Assembly: GCF_001544495.1 (NCBI RefSeq) | Contig: NZ_FCNZ02000001.1 | Coordinates: 62,001 to 126,000 of the forward strand | DNA: 64,000 nt | From: Caballeronia telluris | Lineage (GTDB): Bacteria; Pseudomonadota; Gammaproteobacteria; Burkholderiales; Burkholderiaceae | Direction: 5' to 3' | Part shown: positions 54,805 to 63,277 of the stretch, in pieces | Layout: each line of letters begins with the position of its first letter | How positions within the stretch are numbered: position 1 is the stretch's first letter | The notes under the pieces: model-generated | The model's input: only the letters and a program-made list of their open reading frames with translations | Databases searched by the model: none | Told to the model about the DNA's origin: nothing | Program-made: the position numbers and the translations under genes

Positions 54805-55855
54805 CCGCCTCTCGCTCGTCATCTCCCTCATGGCGCTTGCGATGCCGACGGCATGGGCCGACGACGCGACCGTCGCCGTGACGACCGCCGCCGTCCATCG
54901 CGATGCCATTGCGCAGCCCGTGCGCGCGTATGGCGTCGTCGCGGCGTCGGCGGCGAATCTCACCACGATCAACCTGCCCTACGTCGCGCGCATCGTGCAG
55001 ATGCGCGTGCAGCCCGGGCAGACGGTCTCGCGAGGGACGCCGCTCTTCGTGGTCGAGGCCGATCCCGCCGCCGCGCTCGCCGCCACGCAGGCAAAAAGCG
55101 CGGCCACGCTCGCCGACGGCGAACTGGCCCGCACGCAATCGCTCTACGACAAGAGCCTCGCGACCGCCTCGCAACTCGCGGCCGCGAAGAAGGCCGCGCT
55201 CGATGCGCATCAGGCCTTCGCGGCGCAGGAGAAAACCGGCGTAGCGAACGGCAACAAGCCGATCGCCGCACCGGCCGACGGCGTCGTGCTGCAGGTGCAG
55301 GCGAACACCGGCGATCAGGTGCAGGCGGGCGCGCCGATCCTGCAACTCGTCGCGTCGGGCACCGGCAACGACAAGCGCGGCAACGTCACGCTCGGCGTCG
55401 ATCCCGCCGACGCCGCCGCGATCCATCCCGGCGACAACGTCACGCTGCGCGGCCTCTCGACGGCCCTCGCGAACAACGCGGTGCAGGGTCGCGTCGTGCT
55501 GGTCGGCGCGTCGATCGACCCGCAAACGCAACTCGTCAACGTCGGTGCGAACGTGCCGCTCGGCTCGACCGCGTTCATTCCCGGCACGCGGGTCGCCGCC
55601 GATATCGCGACGTCGAATGGCACGCACTGGATCGTGCCGCGCACGGCCGTCCTGAAGGACGACAAGAGCGCCTACGTGTTCCAGGTCACGCCCGCGAAGA
55701 AGGCGCGCCGCGTGAATGTGTCGATGAAGACCGAGGACGGCGCGCGCTACGGCGTGGAAGGCCCGCTCGACGCATCGCAGCCGCTCGTCGTCACCGGCAA
55801 CTACGAACTGAAGGACGGCATGACGGTGCGGCCCGCAGGGGGCGCCGTCAAATGA
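54794..55855 (+). CDS. Periplasmic adaptor (membrane fusion protein) of RND pump
   Basis: 353 aa. Signal peptide to about residue 22 (TAWADD), lipoyl/barrel-sandwich parts around VARIVQMRVQPGQTVSRGTPLFVVEADP and IAAPADGVVLQVQANTGDQVQAGAPI, a helical hairpin between, and beta-barrel (GNVTLGVDPADAA) and membrane-proximal parts at the end. Links the TolC-type protein to the RND pump encoded next. The stop overlaps the RND start (ATGA). Confidence 0.9.
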   Translation: MRNNRLSLVISLMALAMPTAWADDATVAVTTAAVHRDAIAQPVRAYGVVAASAANLTTINLPYVARIVQMRVQPGQTVSRGTPLFVVEADPAAALAATQAKSAATLADGELARTQSLYDKSLATASQLAAAKKAALDAHQAFAAQEKTGVANGNKPIAAPADGVVLQVQANTGDQVQAGAPILQLVASGTGNDKRGNVTLGVDPADAAAIHPGDNVTLRGLSTALANNAVQGRVVLVGASIDPQTQLVNVGANVPLGSTAFIPGTRVAADIATSNGTHWIVPRTAVLKDDKSAYVFQVTPAKKARRVNVSMKTEDGARYGVEGPLDASQPLVVTGNYELKDGMTVRPAGGAVK

Positions 55856-58800
55856 ATTTCGGTCAATGGATGCAGGCGCACCGGCGCTCGCTGCTGTTCG
55901 TGATCGCGTTGTCGGCCATCGCGGGCGCGCTCACCGCGTTTCGCCTGCCGATCTCGCTCTTTCCGAACGTCGCGTTTCCGCGCGCGGTGGTCTCGCTCGA
56001 CGCCGGCGACCGGCCGGCCGAGCAGATGGCGACGCTCGTGACGATGCCGGTCGAGGAAGCGCTGCGGCGCGTGCCCAACGTGCGCGATGTCGAATCGAAG
56101 ACGAGCCGCGGCGCCGCCGAGATCTCGATCAACTTCGACTGGGGCACCGACATGGCGCAGGCCACGCTGCAGGCGCAGTCGGCCATCGGCGAGATACTCG
56201 GCACGCTGCCGCAAGGCACGTCGATGCAGGTGCGGCGCATGGACCCGACCGTGTTCCCGGTGCTCGCCTATAGCCTCACGTCGAAACAGCAGACGCTTTC
56301 CGCGTTGCATGACCTCGCGCAATTCCAGATGCGGCCGCTCTTGTCGTCGGTGGAAGGCGTCGCGCGCGTCGACGTGACGGGCGGCGCCGAGGACGAATTC
56401 GAAGTCGCCATCGACCCCGCCCGGCTCGCGGCCTACAAGCTCTCGCTCGCCGATGTGTCGAAGGCGATCGGCGCGAGCAACGTGCTGATGGCGACGGGCC
56501 GCATCGAGGATCACTACAAGCTCTATCTGGTGATCGCGAACACGACCATCACGCGCATCGACGAACTGAAGAACGTGGTCGTGCAGGCGAACGGCACGGC
56601 GCAGGTCCGCCTCGGCGACATCGCGACGGTGCAAAAAGGCGTCGTGCCGCAATGGATGCGCGTGACCGCCGACGGCCAGGACGCGGTGCTCGTGAACATC
56701 TATCAGCAGCCAGGCGCGAACAGCGTCGCGATGGCGAAGGCGATCCGCGCGAAGCTCGCCGACTTTCAGCACCAGATGCCGGCGGGCGTGCATCTGTCCA
56801 ATTGGTACGACCAGAGCGAACTCGTGATCGCGTCGGCCACGAGCGTGCGCGACGCGATCATGATCGGCGTCGTGCTCGCGGCCTTCACTCTCTTCGCGTT
56901 CCTGCGCAACTGGAAGATCACGGCCATCGCGGTCGCGCTCGTGCCGGTCGTGATGGCCGCGACCATTCTTCTGCTCGATGTCTTCGGCATGGGCTTCAAC
57001 ATCATGACGCTCGGCGGCATGGCGGCGGCGGTCGGCCTCGTGATCGACGATGCCATCGTGATGATCGAGCATATCGTGCGGCGCATGCGCGAAGGCGGCG
57101 CTAAAGCGTTTCATGGACGCGTGATGTCGGCGGCGCTGGAGTTCACGCGGCCGCTCGCGGGGTCGTCGGCGGCGACGCTCATCATCTTCGTGCCGCTCGC
57201 GTTTCTGTCGGGTGTGACGGGCGCGTTCTTCAAGGCGCTCTCCGTGACGATGGCAAGCGCGCTCTTCATCTCGTTCCTCGTGACCTGGCTGGCGGTGCCG
57301 ATTCTGTGCGACCGCTGGCTCAAGCCGCGCGACGCGGAGGAGCATCGCGAAACGCGCCTCGCCGCATGGATGAACCAGCGTTACGGCTCGCTCGTCGAGC
57401 GCGTGAGCGCGCGGCCCTGGCTCGTGCTGGTCGGGCTCGTGCCGCTTGCGGTGGTCGCGGCGATCGCGTTCATGCGCGTGGGCAGCGGCTTCATGCCGAC
57501 GATGGACGAAGGCGGCTTCGTGCTCGACTATCACACGAAGCCGGGCACGTCCGTCAGCGAAACGGACCGGCTCATGAAGCAGATCGAGACGATCGTGAGC
57601 GCGAACCCGAACGTCGCGACCTATTCGCGCCGCACGGGCGCGGGGCTCGGCGGCGACCTCAACGAGCCGAACAAGGGCGACTTCTTCGTGCGGCTCAAAG
57701 CGGGCGGTCGCGAGCGGATCGAAACCGTGATGGAGGAAATCCGCTCGAAGGTCGAAACGCAGGTGCCCGGCGTCAGCATAGAGCTCGCGCAACTGATGGA
57801 AGACCTGATCGGCGACCTGACCGCCGTGCCGCAGCCCGTGCAGATCAAGATCTATTCCGACGACCAGACGACGCTCGACACGACCGCGCGCAAGGTGGCC
57901 GCCGCCATCGGCAAGATTCAGGGCGTGGTCGACGTGAACGACGGCATCAATCCGGCCGGCGACGCGCTCGAACTGCACATCCGTCCGGACGCCGCGGCCG
58001 CCGAAGGCATGGACCCGCAGGCGATCGCGCAGGCGGTGTCGGACATGATCGAAGGCAGTGTCGCGACGCAGTTTCAGAGCGGGCCGAAGACGGTCGGCGT
58101 GCGGGTGCGCGTCGCGGGCGCCATGAAGCTGACCGACACGCAACTCGGCGAGTTGCAGATCCGCGCGCCGGACGGGCACCTGTTCGCGCTCAGGCGCGTC
58201 GCGGAGCGTGTCGCGGTGAGCGGTCAGCCCGAGATCAGCCGCGACAATCTCAAGCGCATGGTGGCGGTGACGGCGCGCATCGACGGACGCGATCTCGGCT
58301 CGACCATCGCCGACGTGCAGAAGGCGCTCGGCACGGCGGGCCTCCTGCCGAACGGCGTGTACTACGAACTCGGCGGTCTGTATCAGCAGCAGCAGATCGC
58401 CTTCAAGGGGCTGATGAGCGTGTTCGGCGCGGCGGTCGCGCTCGTGTTCGGCCTGCTGCTCTTCCTGTACGAACGCTTTCGCTTCGCGCTCGCCGTGCTC
58501 GCCATGCCGCTCTTTGCGACCGGCGCGGTGTTCATCGGGTTATGGCTGACCGGCATCGAACTGAACATCTCCGCGATGATGGGCATGACGATGATCATCG
58601 GCATCGTGACCGAAGTCGCGATCTTCTATGTGTCGGAGCTGAATGGCCTGACGCGGGAAGAAGGCGTGCCGTTCGAGCGCGCACTGATCGAGGCCGGACG
58701 CAACCGCTTGCGCCCCATCGCCATGACGACCATCGCCGCGATTCTCGCGCTGTTGCCGCTCGCGTTCGCGCTCGGCCAGGGCTCGGCGATGCAGCAGCCG

Positions 58801-58899
58801 CTTGCCATCGCGATCATCTCGGGCCTGATCGTTCAGTTGCCGCTCGTGCTGCTCGTGCTGCCGGTGCTCCTGAAGCTGCTGATGCACCGCAATAAGTAA
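55852..58899 (+). CDS. RND efflux transporter, HAE1/CusA-like fold
   Basis: 1015 aa. Helix 1 near 13-30, large periplasmic loop, TM4 with the proton-relay pair in GLVIDDAIVMIEH (about 400), second large loop (about 540-850), last helices to 1012. Overall size and duplicated layout fit RND pumps. Drug versus cation substrate cannot be fixed: the Met pairs of metal pumps were not found. Third gene of the operon behind the CTTAAG repeats, so probably exports toxic compounds met during envelope stress. Confidence 0.93.
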   Translation: MNFGQWMQAHRRSLLFVIALSAIAGALTAFRLPISLFPNVAFPRAVVSLDAGDRPAEQMATLVTMPVEEALRRVPNVRDVESKTSRGAAEISINFDWGTDMAQATLQAQSAIGEILGTLPQGTSMQVRRMDPTVFPVLAYSLTSKQQTLSALHDLAQFQMRPLLSSVEGVARVDVTGGAEDEFEVAIDPARLAAYKLSLADVSKAIGASNVLMATGRIEDHYKLYLVIANTTITRIDELKNVVVQANGTAQVRLGDIATVQKGVVPQWMRVTADGQDAVLVNIYQQPGANSVAMAKAIRAKLADFQHQMPAGVHLSNWYDQSELVIASATSVRDAIMIGVVLAAFTLFAFLRNWKITAIAVALVPVVMAATILLLDVFGMGFNIMTLGGMAAAVGLVIDDAIVMIEHIVRRMREGGAKAFHGRVMSAALEFTRPLAGSSAATLIIFVPLAFLSGVTGAFFKALSVTMASALFISFLVTWLAVPILCDRWLKPRDAEEHRETRLAAWMNQRYGSLVERVSARPWLVLVGLVPLAVVAAIAFMRVGSGFMPTMDEGGFVLDYHTKPGTSVSETDRLMKQIETIVSANPNVATYSRRTGAGLGGDLNEPNKGDFFVRLKAGGRERIETVMEEIRSKVETQVPGVSIELAQLMEDLIGDLTAVPQPVQIKIYSDDQTTLDTTARKVAAAIGKIQGVVDVNDGINPAGDALELHIRPDAAAAEGMDPQAIAQAVSDMIEGSVATQFQSGPKTVGVRVRVAGAMKLTDTQLGELQIRAPDGHLFALRRVAERVAVSGQPEISRDNLKRMVAVTARIDGRDLGSTIADVQKALGTAGLLPNGVYYELGGLYQQQQIAFKGLMSVFGAAVALVFGLLLFLYERFRFALAVLAMPLFATGAVFIGLWLTGIELNISAMMGMTMIIGIVTEVAIFYVSELNGLTREEGVPFERALIEAGRNRLRPIAMTTIAAILALLPLAFALGQGSAMQQPLAIAIISGLIVQLPLVLLVLPVLLKLLMHRNK

Positions 58900-58910
58900 C
58901 ACGTCGTCCG

Positions 58911-58927
58911 CTTAAGGGTCTCCTAAG
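58911..58927 (+). promoter_or_regulatory. PmrA/QseB-type box 2
   Basis: CTTAAG (58911-58916), five bases, CCTAAG (58922-58927), same 11 bp period. It lies 12 bases after the RND stop and 59 bases before the start of the 118 aa membrane protein. A poor -10 (CACCAT) sits 11 bases downstream. Confidence 0.6.
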
Positions 58928-58985
58928 GTAGGCGCCCGCACCATGACGCAAAGCGATCCTCATGCGTGCCGTTCGGGAGACAACC

Positions 58986-59342
58986 ATGCAAGTGCCCACT
59001 TTCGTTGCGATCCGCGCGAATCTGGTGCTGTTCGCGCTCGCGGTGGCGCTGTCCGATGCGGCTTGCCTACTCGTGACCGTGCTGTTCGGCCGGCCGGACA
59101 CGATGAGCCAGCCCGCCGCGCGCATTGCCGCGCTGGGCGGCGCGGCGGCGCTCGCGATGCTCGTCAGGCGGCGGGCGCGCCGGGCCTTCGATGCCGCCGA
59201 ATCGTCGCGGCAACTCGCATGGTCCGCGAACGGGTGCGACGAGCCCGGCATCGCCGCGACATGCCGCGAGGACTGGCTCGTGCAACTGCACATCGAGCTG
59301 AACCGGGGTGCGGCGCAAGGGAAGGCGGCCGCCAAAGGATAG
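58986..59342 (+). CDS. Small membrane protein of unknown function
   Basis: 118 aa from ATG 58986, with GGGAGA five bases before. Hydrophobic segments at about 12-34 and 45-60, then a basic patch VRRRARRAF and a soluble tail with two cysteines (NGCDEPGIAATCRED). No family recognised. Between the RND gene and the hopanoid head-group operon, with its own CTTAAG-type box, so it is likely a member of the same regulon. Confidence 0.7.
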   Translation: MQVPTFVAIRANLVLFALAVALSDAACLLVTVLFGRPDTMSQPAARIAALGGAAALAMLVRRRARRAFDAAESSRQLAWSANGCDEPGIAATCREDWLVQLHIELNRGAAQGKAAAKG

Positions 59343-59377
59343 CGGCTTTCCGCCATGGCGGTTCAACCGGCGTGCGG

Positions 59378-59394
59378 CCTAAGTCTGATCTAAG
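59378..59394 (+). promoter_or_regulatory. PmrA/QseB-type box 3
   Basis: CCTAAG (59378-59383), five bases, TCTAAG (59389-59394). A CAGAGT (59405-59410) ten bases later could be the -10. It does not precede an evident protein gene but a short unit ended by a strong terminator. Confidence 0.55.
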
Positions 59395-59416
59395 TCTGGC
59401 CGGTCAGAGTGGATTT

Positions 59417-59533
59417 TGCGGAGGCGCCATGTATCTTCGGCGACGCGCTTCGAAGCGACACCCCCCACGCGGACGGCCGCGGCCTCGGAATCGTGACCGT
59501 CCTCTTCAGCCCGGCGAAAGCCGGGCTTTTTTT
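59417..59533 (+). ncRNA. Candidate short regulatory RNA
   Basis: A box 3 promoter at one end and a strong terminator at the other define a unit of about 117 nt. An ATG at 59429 with GGAGG before it opens a 51-codon frame, but that frame runs through the terminator and reads as basic, low-complexity sequence, so a complete peptide cannot be made from a terminated transcript. A non-coding or leader RNA is the simpler reading. Transcript ends are inferred. Confidence 0.4.
59508..59533 (+). terminator. Strong rho-independent terminator
   Basis: AGCCCGGC, loop GAAA, GCCGGGCT followed by seven Ts (59527-59533). A stable GNRA-type tetraloop. It separates the small membrane gene/short RNA from the hopanoid operon. 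Confidence 0.93.
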
Positions 59534-59568
59534 GTTTGCGCGTGTCTTTTCCGGAGTGCGTTAGCGAG

Positions 59569-59585
59569 CTTAAGCGTTTCTTAAG
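59569..59585 (+). promoter_or_regulatory. PmrA/QseB-type box 4, before hpnI
   Basis: CTTAAG (59569-59574), five bases, CTTAAG (59580-59585): both hexamers exact. It lies downstream of the terminator and 155 bases before hpnI, so it should serve the hpnIJKL operon. The -10 candidate (CAGCCT) is weak. The rest of the 397 bp gap 59343-59739 has no gene I can support beyond the entries given. Confidence 0.7.
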
Positions 59586-59739
59586 CATGGGCGAGGCAGC
59601 CTTTCGACCTTGCGAAATCCGCGACAGTCCAGGCAAACCGCAATGCAAAGGGAGCCGCCGTGTTCAACAGCATGACGACAGCAACGCTCGCAGTCATCCG
59701 TAAGCGGAATCATCCTTTCCCGGCCGGGCGGAAGGCTTC

Positions 59740-60981
59740 ATGATGACGCCGTCGCTGCCCTTCGCGGAATGGGTGATCATCGTCCTGTGCTGCATCGCGA
59801 GCTGCTACGTGGCCGTGGCGTCGCTTCTGCGTCCTGCCGTGCGCGAGACGGCCGCCGGAACGCGTGAAGCGCGTTGCCCGTCGAGGACCGCGGCGGTCAG
59901 CGTGCTCAAGCCGCTGTGCGGCGCGGAACCGCGCCTCATGCAGAACCTCGAAACCTTCTGCGTGCAAACCCACCCGTCGTATCAACTGCTGTTCGGCGTG
60001 GCGTCGGCGAGCGATCCGGCCGCGGTAGTCGTCGCGCGTCTGCGAAGCGCCTATCCGCATCTCGACATCCAGCTCGTGGTCGATGACTCGCATCACGGCA
60101 GCAACCGCAAGGTCGGCAACCTCATCAATCTTGCGGCGCACGCGCGGCACAACCTGCTCGTCATCGCCGACAGCGACATCGCCGTCGAGCCCGACTATCT
60201 CGCGCGCGTCACCGCGCCGCTCTTCGAGCCTGATGTCGGCCTCGTCACGTGCCTTTATCGGGCGCGGCGCATCGGTGGCTTCTGGGCGCGGATCGGCGCG
60301 CTCTTCATCGACGAATGGTTCGTGCCCTCGGTCCACCTCGCGCACGCGGCGGGTTCGCGCAGTTTCGGTTTCGGCGCGACGCTCGCGCTCACGCGTGACA
60401 CGCTCGCCGCGAGTGGCGGCTTTCGTGCGCTGCGCGACTGTCTCGCCGACGACTACCGCCTCGCCGAACGCGTCCGCGATCTGGGCCTCGCCGTCGTGCT
60501 CTCGGACGTGGTGGTCGCGACCGACGTGACCGAGCGCGACTTCGCTTCGCTCTGGCGCCGCGAGACGCGCTGGCTGCGCACGATCCGGTCCGTCAACCCG
60601 ATCGGCTTCGCGTTCCTGTTCATCACTTTCACGTCGCCGTGGCTCGTCGCGAGCGGCCTGCTTGGCGTCGGCATGGATGCGAGCGGCGGCGCGATCGAGC
60701 ATTCGTATGTCGACACCATCGTCGACCTGAGCACGTCGCTCGGCTTGAGCGCGCGTCTGCTGTTGCACTGGCGCAGCGCGCGCAGCTGGCGCGGCTTCTG
60801 GCGCGACCTGCCGCTCCTGCCGTTGCGCGACGCGCTGCTCGGGCTGGAATGGCTCGCGGCGGGGTTCGGCAGCAGCGTGTCATGGCGCGGTGCGCGCGTG
60901 CGTGTCGACAGCGCGCGAACCGCGAGCGAGCCGCATCTGCGTCCCGACTGCGACGCGTCCGATCTTCCGGATCGGCGATGA
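59740..60981 (+). CDS. hpnI: Hopanoid glycosyltransferase HpnI
   Basis: 413 aa. N-terminal helix (about 9-30), GT2 domain like ceramide glucosyltransferases with DSD (144-146), catalytic DD (237-238) and (Q/R)xxRW as RRETRW (273-278), then three or four C-terminal helices. Transfers N-acetylglucosamine to bacteriohopanetetrol (BHT). GAAGG precedes two ATGs (59740, 59743). The stop overlaps an ATG of the next frame. First gene of hpnIJKL. Confidence 0.92.
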   Translation: MMTPSLPFAEWVIIVLCCIASCYVAVASLLRPAVRETAAGTREARCPSRTAAVSVLKPLCGAEPRLMQNLETFCVQTHPSYQLLFGVASASDPAAVVVARLRSAYPHLDIQLVVDDSHHGSNRKVGNLINLAAHARHNLLVIADSDIAVEPDYLARVTAPLFEPDVGLVTCLYRARRIGGFWARIGALFIDEWFVPSVHLAHAAGSRSFGFGATLALTRDTLAASGGFRALRDCLADDYRLAERVRDLGLAVVLSDVVVATDVTERDFASLWRRETRWLRTIRSVNPIGFAFLFITFTSPWLVASGLLGVGMDASGGAIEHSYVDTIVDLSTSLGLSARLLLHWRSARSWRGFWRDLPLLPLRDALLGLEWLAAGFGSSVSWRGARVRVDSARTASEPHLRPDCDASDLPDRR

Positions 60982-61010
60982 ATCCCCTTTTCACGACAGA
61001 GAGTTCCGCC

Positions 61011-62432
61011 ATGAAGACACTGTTCCTGCAGGTTCCGTCGTTCGACGGTTTCGATGGCGGCGCAGGCTCGCGCTATCAGGCCAGGCGCGAGATTCGCTCC
61101 TTCTGGTATCCAACCTGGCTCGCTCAGCCGGCCGCGCTCGTGCCCGATAGCCGCGTGCTGGATGCGCCCGCGGACGGCCTTGGCGTCGAGGAGACGCTCG
61201 CCATCGCGGCGCAGTACGAACTGGTCGTGATCCATACGAGCACGCCGTCGTTTCCTTCGGACGCGCTCTTCGCCGAGCGCCTCAAGGCGATGCGGCCGCG
61301 CGTGCTGGTCGGCATGGTCGGCGCGAAGGTCGCGGTCGATCCGCACAATTCGCTCACGGCGACGGATGCGCTCGACTTCGTCTGCCGCGAGGAGTTCGAC
61401 TTCACCTGCAAGGAGATCGCCGAAGGCCGGCCGTTCGCTGCGATTCGCGGACTGAGCTATCGCCTGCCGGACGGTTCGATCGAGCACAACGAAGCGCGCC
61501 CGATCCTCGAAGACATGGACGCGCTGCCGTTCGTCGCGCCCGTCTACCAGCGCGACCTCAAGATCGACAACTACTTCATCGGCTATCTGAAGCATCCGTA
61601 TGTGTCGATCTACACGGGGCGCGGCTGCCGCTCGCGCTGCACGTTCTGCCTGTGGCCGCAGACGGTCGGCGGCCATCGCTATCGCGTGCGCTCGGTGGAG
61701 AACGTGCTCGCCGAAGTGAAATGGATTCGCGACAACATGCCCGAGGTCAAGGAGATCATGTTCGACGACGACACCTTCACCGACTTCCGCCCGCGCGTCG
61801 AGCAGATCGCGCGCGGACTCGGCGAACTCGGCGTGACGTGGTCGTGCAACGCGAAGGCGAACGTTCCCTTTTCGACGCTCAAGGTGATGAAGGAGAACGG
61901 CTTGCGGCTCCTGCTCGTCGGTTACGAATCGGGCGACGACCAGATCCTGCTCAACATCAAAAAGGGCTTGCGCACCGACATCGCGCGGCGCTTCAGCGAG
62001 GATTGCCGCAAGCTCGGCATCAAGATCCACGGCACGTTCATCCTCGGGCTGCCCGGCGAGACGCGGGAGACGATCGAGAAGACCATCCAGTATGCGAAGG
62101 AGGTCAATCCGCATACGATCCAGGTCTCGCTCGCCGCACCTTATCCCGGCACGACGCTCTACCGGCAGGCCGTCGAGAACGGCTGGCTCGAAGAGAACAA
62201 GGTGATCAATCTCGTCAGCAAGGAAGGCGTGCAACTCGCGGCGATCGGCTACCCGCATCTGTCGCGCGACGAGATCTATCATCAGCTTGAAAATTTCTAC
62301 AAGCGCTTTTACTTCAGGCCGTCGAAGATATGGGAGATCGTGCGCGAGATGCTCGTCAGCTGGGAGATGACGAAGCGGCGCCTGCGCGAAGGCGTCGAAT
62401 TCTTCCGCTTCCTGCGCACGCACGAGGCCTGA
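61011..62432 (+). CDS. hpnJ: Radical SAM protein HpnJ (BHT cyclitol ether formation)
   Basis: 473 aa. B12-binding-like N-terminal half, then the radical SAM cluster GRGCRSRCTFC with C206, C210 and C213. HpnJ is needed to convert glucosaminyl-BHT to BHT cyclitol ether. MKTLFLQVPSFDGFDGG start is family-typical; an ATG at 60978 overlapping the hpnI stop would add 11 residues. Confidence 0.92.
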   Translation: MKTLFLQVPSFDGFDGGAGSRYQARREIRSFWYPTWLAQPAALVPDSRVLDAPADGLGVEETLAIAAQYELVVIHTSTPSFPSDALFAERLKAMRPRVLVGMVGAKVAVDPHNSLTATDALDFVCREEFDFTCKEIAEGRPFAAIRGLSYRLPDGSIEHNEARPILEDMDALPFVAPVYQRDLKIDNYFIGYLKHPYVSIYTGRGCRSRCTFCLWPQTVGGHRYRVRSVENVLAEVKWIRDNMPEVKEIMFDDDTFTDFRPRVEQIARGLGELGVTWSCNAKANVPFSTLKVMKENGLRLLLVGYESGDDQILLNIKKGLRTDIARRFSEDCRKLGIKIHGTFILGLPGETRETIEKTIQYAKEVNPHTIQVSLAAPYPGTTLYRQAVENGWLEENKVINLVSKEGVQLAAIGYPHLSRDEIYHQLENFYKRFYFRPSKIWEIVREMLVSWEMTKRRLREGVEFFRFLRTHEA

Positions 62433-62434
62433 GC

Positions 62435-63277
62435 GTGCGCGGCGTGATCGTCACCGCCGACGACTTCGGCCTGCACCCACGCGTGAACGAGGCGGTCGTG
62501 CTCGCGCATTGCGACGGCGTCTTGTCCGCGGCGAGCCTGATGGTCGGCGCGCCCGCCACGCAAGGCGCGATTGCATGCGCGCGCGAGTTGCCGCACCTGC
62601 GCGTGGGCTTGCACATCGTCCTCGCGGACGGCTACGCGACATTGCCGCATCACGCGATTCCCGATCTCGTCGACCGCGAAGGCCGCTTCGGTTCTTCAAT
62701 GGCGCTGGACGGTCTGCGCTTCTTCTGCCTGCCGCATGTGCGCGCGCAACTCGCGGCGGAAATCCGCGCGCAGTTCGAAGCCTTCGCGGCGAGCGGCCTC
62801 GCGCTCGATCACGTCAACACGCACAAGCATTTTCATCTGCATCCAACCGTGCTTGCGCTGATTCTCGATATCGGCCGCGAGTTCGGCCTGCGTGCGATGC
62901 GCCTGCCGAACGAACTGCACGGCTCGATCGGACTGCGCCCGTGGATCGCGCTCGCGAAAGCGCGCATGGCGCGCGCGGGCGTCGACCATAACGATCGTGT
63001 CGCGGGCCTGGCGCTCACGGGCCGCATGGACGAAGGCGCGTTGCTCGCGGTGCTCGCGCAACAACCGGATGGCGTGCTGGAGATCTACTGCCATCCGGCG
63101 AGCGTGGGCACGGGCCCACTCACGTCGTCGATGCGCGGCTACCGGCACGCCGATGAACTCGCCGCGCTGCGCTCGCCCGCGGTCGCCGGGGCGCTCGCCG
63201 CGAGCGGCGCGATGCAGGGCGGTTTCGCCGACATCTTCGGCCACCAGGCGCGCGCCGCCGCGCGGGTGCGGGCATGA
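62435..63277 (+). CDS. hpnK: Hopanoid deacetylase HpnK
   Basis: 280 aa YdjC/ChbG-fold enzyme. Starts at GTG 62435, two bases after the hpnJ stop. TADDFG (7-12) and HVNTHKHFHLHP (126-137) are the metal and active-site motifs; YCHPAS follows near 222. Removes the acetyl group from N-acetylglucosaminyl-BHT made by HpnI before the HpnJ step. The stop overlaps the hpnL start by four bases. Confidence 0.92.
   Translation: MRGVIVTADDFGLHPRVNEAVVLAHCDGVLSAASLMVGAPATQGAIACARELPHLRVGLHIVLADGYATLPHHAIPDLVDREGRFGSSMALDGLRFFCLPHVRAQLAAEIRAQFEAFAASGLALDHVNTHKHFHLHPTVLALILDIGREFGLRAMRLPNELHGSIGLRPWIALAKARMARAGVDHNDRVAGLALTGRMDEGALLAVLAQQPDGVLEIYCHPASVGTGPLTSSMRGYRHADELAALRSPAVAGALAASGAMQGGFADIFGHQARAAARVRA

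Noticed and set aside
54853..55851. N-terminal extension of the RND protein frame through the adaptor gene
   Set aside because: The extension is an out-of-frame copy of the adaptor region; the real start is the ATG at 55852 overlapping the adaptor stop.
59429..59584. 51-codon frame with GGAGG-ATG
   Set aside because: It reads through a strong terminator and encodes a basic low-complexity string; treated as part of a candidate RNA instead.
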